Shown here in pieces: positions 18,691 through 20,372 of a stretch of DNA of 20,372 nt (the first letter of the stretch is position 1; each line of letters begins with the position of its first letter). Under the pieces are notes generated by a model, which was not told where the DNA came from, did no database searches, and saw nothing but the letters and a program-made list of their open reading frames with translations. The DNA comes from Coptodactyla brooksi (Eukaryota; Arthropoda; Insecta; Coleoptera; Scarabaeidae). Position numbers and translations under genes: made by a program. The DNA lies in assembly GCA_033557675.1 (NCBI GenBank), contig JAWQRM010000697.1, positions 1 through 20,372 of the forward strand, written 5' to 3'.

Positions 18691-19017
18691 ATTGTCAACA
18701 AGCTGGACTTTTACTTAGATAAGTAGCTTACAAAATTGTGCTACTTTCAGGAATAATTCTAAATTATGAAGAGCTCGATTCGATGTAAGTTTTATTTGAA
18801 AAACTTCTATTTAAATAAAATAAGAGACTCAGAACAAATAACTTGAGAACCATTGTCCTTATAGCTTTTATAACAATCATGAAATCCTTATTTTGATCAA
18901 ATAATATAGTGATTACTTTATATTCAAGATATAGATTTCACAATATTTTGAATCTAACAAAAGAAATAAATAAAACCATAAAACAGTTAACGCAAGCCGC
19001 ATTTATGTACGAAAAGA
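18691..19017 (-). other. Probable 3' untranslated region and flank of Get1
   Basis: AT-rich non-satellite sequence after the Get1 stop. On the minus strand an AATAAA lies at 18796-18791, about 220 bases beyond the stop codon; whether it is used is unknown. Confidence 0.45.
18791..18796 (-). terminator. Candidate poly(A) signal of Get1
   Basis: AATAAA on the minus strand (TTTATT on plus), some 220 bases after the stop codon. It is one of several AT-rich possibilities. Confidence 0.4.
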
Positions 19018-19440
19018 TCATCGCGCCTTAATATTGATTAATTTGGCGACGCTGCTGCAACACATCACCCAAAAGTGGACGGATATCGCGTTGTGCTGTT
19101 CGTTTGGGTACGAAATGATCGCGGAAAACGGCGACAGGTCGATGCAGTCGCTCAACACCATCACGGGACTGTGCCTGTACCTTACGACGAAGGCCAGCAG
19201 GACCCCGCCCATCAGAAACTTCAGCACGTGGGGCAGGGCCGCGTTGACAATCACGTTTCGGCCCCCGTCGCTCCTGGACTCCGAAAGTTGCGAATCGACC
19301 GCGTTTATCTTCCTCTGCAGCCTCGAGTACTTGGCGAAATCGTTAATCATGCTCAGCTTCGACTGTTCCCGTTTCAAAACGCGCTTTTCCTCGAGAAGCG
19401 CGCGCTGTTTCACCGTCAGGCCGTTGAAACATTTCAGTAT
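19018..19440 (-). CDS. Get1: Get1 exon 2
   Basis: It codes residues 33-172 from ILKCFNGLTVKQR to TGA. A long plus-strand frame over the same bases (19034-19630) is a shadow, since the minus frame carries the recognisable family motif. Confidence 0.93.
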   Translation of the reverse strand: MLKCFNGLTVKQRALLEEKRVLKREQSKLSMINDFAKYSRLQRKINAVDSQLSESRSDGGRNVIVNAALPHVLKFLMGGVLLAFVVRYRHSPVMVLSDCIDLSPFSAIISYPNEQHNAISVHFWVMCCSSVAKLINIKAR

Positions 19441-19587
19441 CTACGAACGGGACAAGACTAGGACATTGGAACTTACTTTTCTCGTACTTACGAGCGGATT
19501 GAAATATTTCGCGGCTACGTACGGCAGAAAGGCGTTAAACAGGCTTAGAATTAGCACCGCGGTAAATAAGAAACTGTCGAGGAACAT
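19018..19587 (-). CDS. Get1: Get1/WRB, ER receptor for tail-anchored proteins, two exons
   Basis: Complement of join 19018-19440 and 19492-19587: 519 nt, 172 aa, close to the human protein's 174. Get1/WRB pairs with CAML (Get2 in yeast) in the ER membrane and takes tail-anchored proteins from the GET3/TRC40 ATPase. Residues about 4-25 form a first membrane segment (FLFTAVLILSLFNAFLPYV). A cytosolic coiled coil spans about 42-81 and holds NDFAKYSRLQRKIN, the family's best-conserved motif (DEFARYARLERKIN in human). Further membrane segments lie at about 96-119 and 149-168. ATG at 19587 is preceded by AAAA; the 51-bp intron has donor GTAAGT and acceptor TTCGTAG. Confidence 0.93.
19492..19587 (-). 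CDS. Get1: Get1 exon 1
   Basis: It codes residues 1-32 with the first membrane segment and ends in phase 0 (NPL) at donor GTAAGT. Human Get1 has the same short N-terminus with an early hydrophobic stretch. Confidence 0.9.
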
Positions 19588-19740
19588 TTTTAAACGAATT
19601 TTTAAGTTGAGATGTGAACTGTCATTCTAGCTGATTTAGGTTAGAATTTTTGAAGTTTTAAGGTTAGGAGTAAATACGGCGATAGATGGCGTTACCGTTC
19701 TGGTTTAATTGTCTATTTAACGGTTGACACGACTGGTATT
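19588..19740 (-). promoter_or_regulatory. Get1: Likely Get1 promoter and 5' untranslated region
   Basis: About 150 bp of non-satellite sequence between the Get1 start codon and the next repeat; by position it should contain the transcription start. No TATA box or named motif stands out. Confidence 0.4.
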
Positions 19741-19885
19741 TCTGAAATCCTAACATAACCTATCTGTCACAAATATTAACCTCAACAATTCTCAACTGTA
19801 ATGTTAATGTTTAACATAATCTAAATAATTATTGACATAACCTCAAAAAATTATAAAAATCTAACACAATCTCTACGTTAAAAAA
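19741..19885 (-). repeat. Family 3 monomers in inverted orientation
   Basis: Read on the minus strand this is the AT-rich family (GAGGTTATGTCAATAATTAT, AGATTATGTTAAACATTAAC), matching for example 16500-16545 on the plus strand. It is the only clear stretch of family 3 in this orientation in the window. Confidence 0.8.
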
Positions 19886-19989
19886 TCTTCTGTTAATATT
19901 AATTAAATTATTATTATTTCCCATTTATTTATAATCTTTATCAGAATTCCCATTTTCAAAAAGAGTCTAACAGTTTTTAACACGATCTC

Positions 19990-20372
19990 AGTTACCTTTA
20001 GCATAAGCTCATTAATAATTTCATTAACACTAATGAAATATTTTAATACAGAGTATGGTAAAAATTGCTAGATTTTGTTTTAACCTTCATGATTATAAAT
20101 GAATTCGAAATATTAATAATTTCATTAATATTAATGAAATATTTTAACATAGAGATTGTTAAAGATTGTTAGATTTTTTTAACATAATGATGAAAATTAT
20201 ATATATAAATGAATACGAAATATTAATAATTTCATTAATACTAATGAAATATTTTAATAGAGATTATGTTCAAAATCACTAGATTTTGTTTTAACCTTCA
20301 TGATTAAAAATGAATTCGAAATATTAATCATTTCATTAATATTAATGAAATATTTTAACATAGAGATTATGT
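19990..20372 (+). repeat. Family 4 palindromic satellite, right block (runs off the window)
   Basis: Palindromic cores at 20019-20038, 20120-20139, 20230-20249 and 20331-20350, spaced 101, 110 and 101 bp. The second and fourth are perfect TTTCATTAATATTAATGAAA palindromes; the first and third have one or two changes. Orientation matches the left block, judged from the flanking AGAGATTATGT and GAATTCGAAATATT words. Confidence 0.92.

Noticed and set aside
19034..19630. 198-residue plus-strand frame over Get1
   Set aside because: It is the shadow of the minus-strand Get1 gene, which carries the family motif and a matching intron.
8462..19692. CTCF-like cores (AGATGGCGG at 8462, AGATGGCAG at 10992-11000 minus, AGATGGCGC at 11036-11044 minus, AGATGGCGT at 19684)
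   Set aside because: About two to three matches to so degenerate a 9-base motif are expected by chance in 20 kb on two strands.

Overview
The window looks like nuclear DNA of an insect, possibly a beetle. Evidence seen: three spliced protein-coding genes with GT-AG introns, several of them only 51-56 bp long, AATAAA signals after stop codons, and AT-rich repeat-filled introns. The order is an inference from general style only; no taxon-specific marker was found.

Genes, left to right. (1) A plus-strand five-exon gene (CDS 3653-11287, 476 aa) encodes a BTB domain followed by an acidic/proline-rich linker and seven C2H2-type zinc fingers, so a probable nuclear DNA-binding regulator. (2) A plus-strand six-exon gene (CDS 12056-16064, 497 aa) encodes the mitochondrial glutamyl-tRNA(Gln) amidotransferase subunit A (GatA/QRSL1), with all three residues of the amidase Ser-cisSer-Lys triad. 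(3) A minus-strand two-exon gene (CDS 19587-19018, 172 aa) encodes Get1/WRB, the ER receptor subunit for tail-anchored protein insertion. GatA and Get1 are convergent. The three genes have unrelated functions and show no sign of joint regulation.

Most of the rest is repeat. Family 1 is a 270-281 bp tandem unit present as 14 full and 2 internally deleted copies, in five clusters plus a deleted pair, upstream of and inside introns 1 and 3 of the BTB zinc-finger gene, all in one orientation. Each unit is bounded inside by short inverted repeats. Family 2 is a ~400 bp tandem unit (3 copies plus a piece) in intron 3, sharing a skeleton of short blocks with family 1. A hairpin element near 8.4-8.6 kb is built from two inverted pieces of the family 1 unit. 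Family 3 is a 21-bp-based AT-rich array that fills GatA intron 2 (with a ~110 bp higher-order period carrying a hairpin) and the GatA-Get1 intergenic region (with an exact 173 bp higher-order period). Family 4 is a ~100-110 bp satellite with a 20-bp perfect palindrome, found on both sides of the unique Get1 island. A 48-bp palindromic repeat lies just upstream of GatA.

No tRNA, rRNA, CRISPR array or intact transposase gene was seen. The most unusual material is the set of related, inverted-repeat-bearing satellites inside transcribed introns; whether they do anything beyond being repeats cannot be decided from sequence alone.
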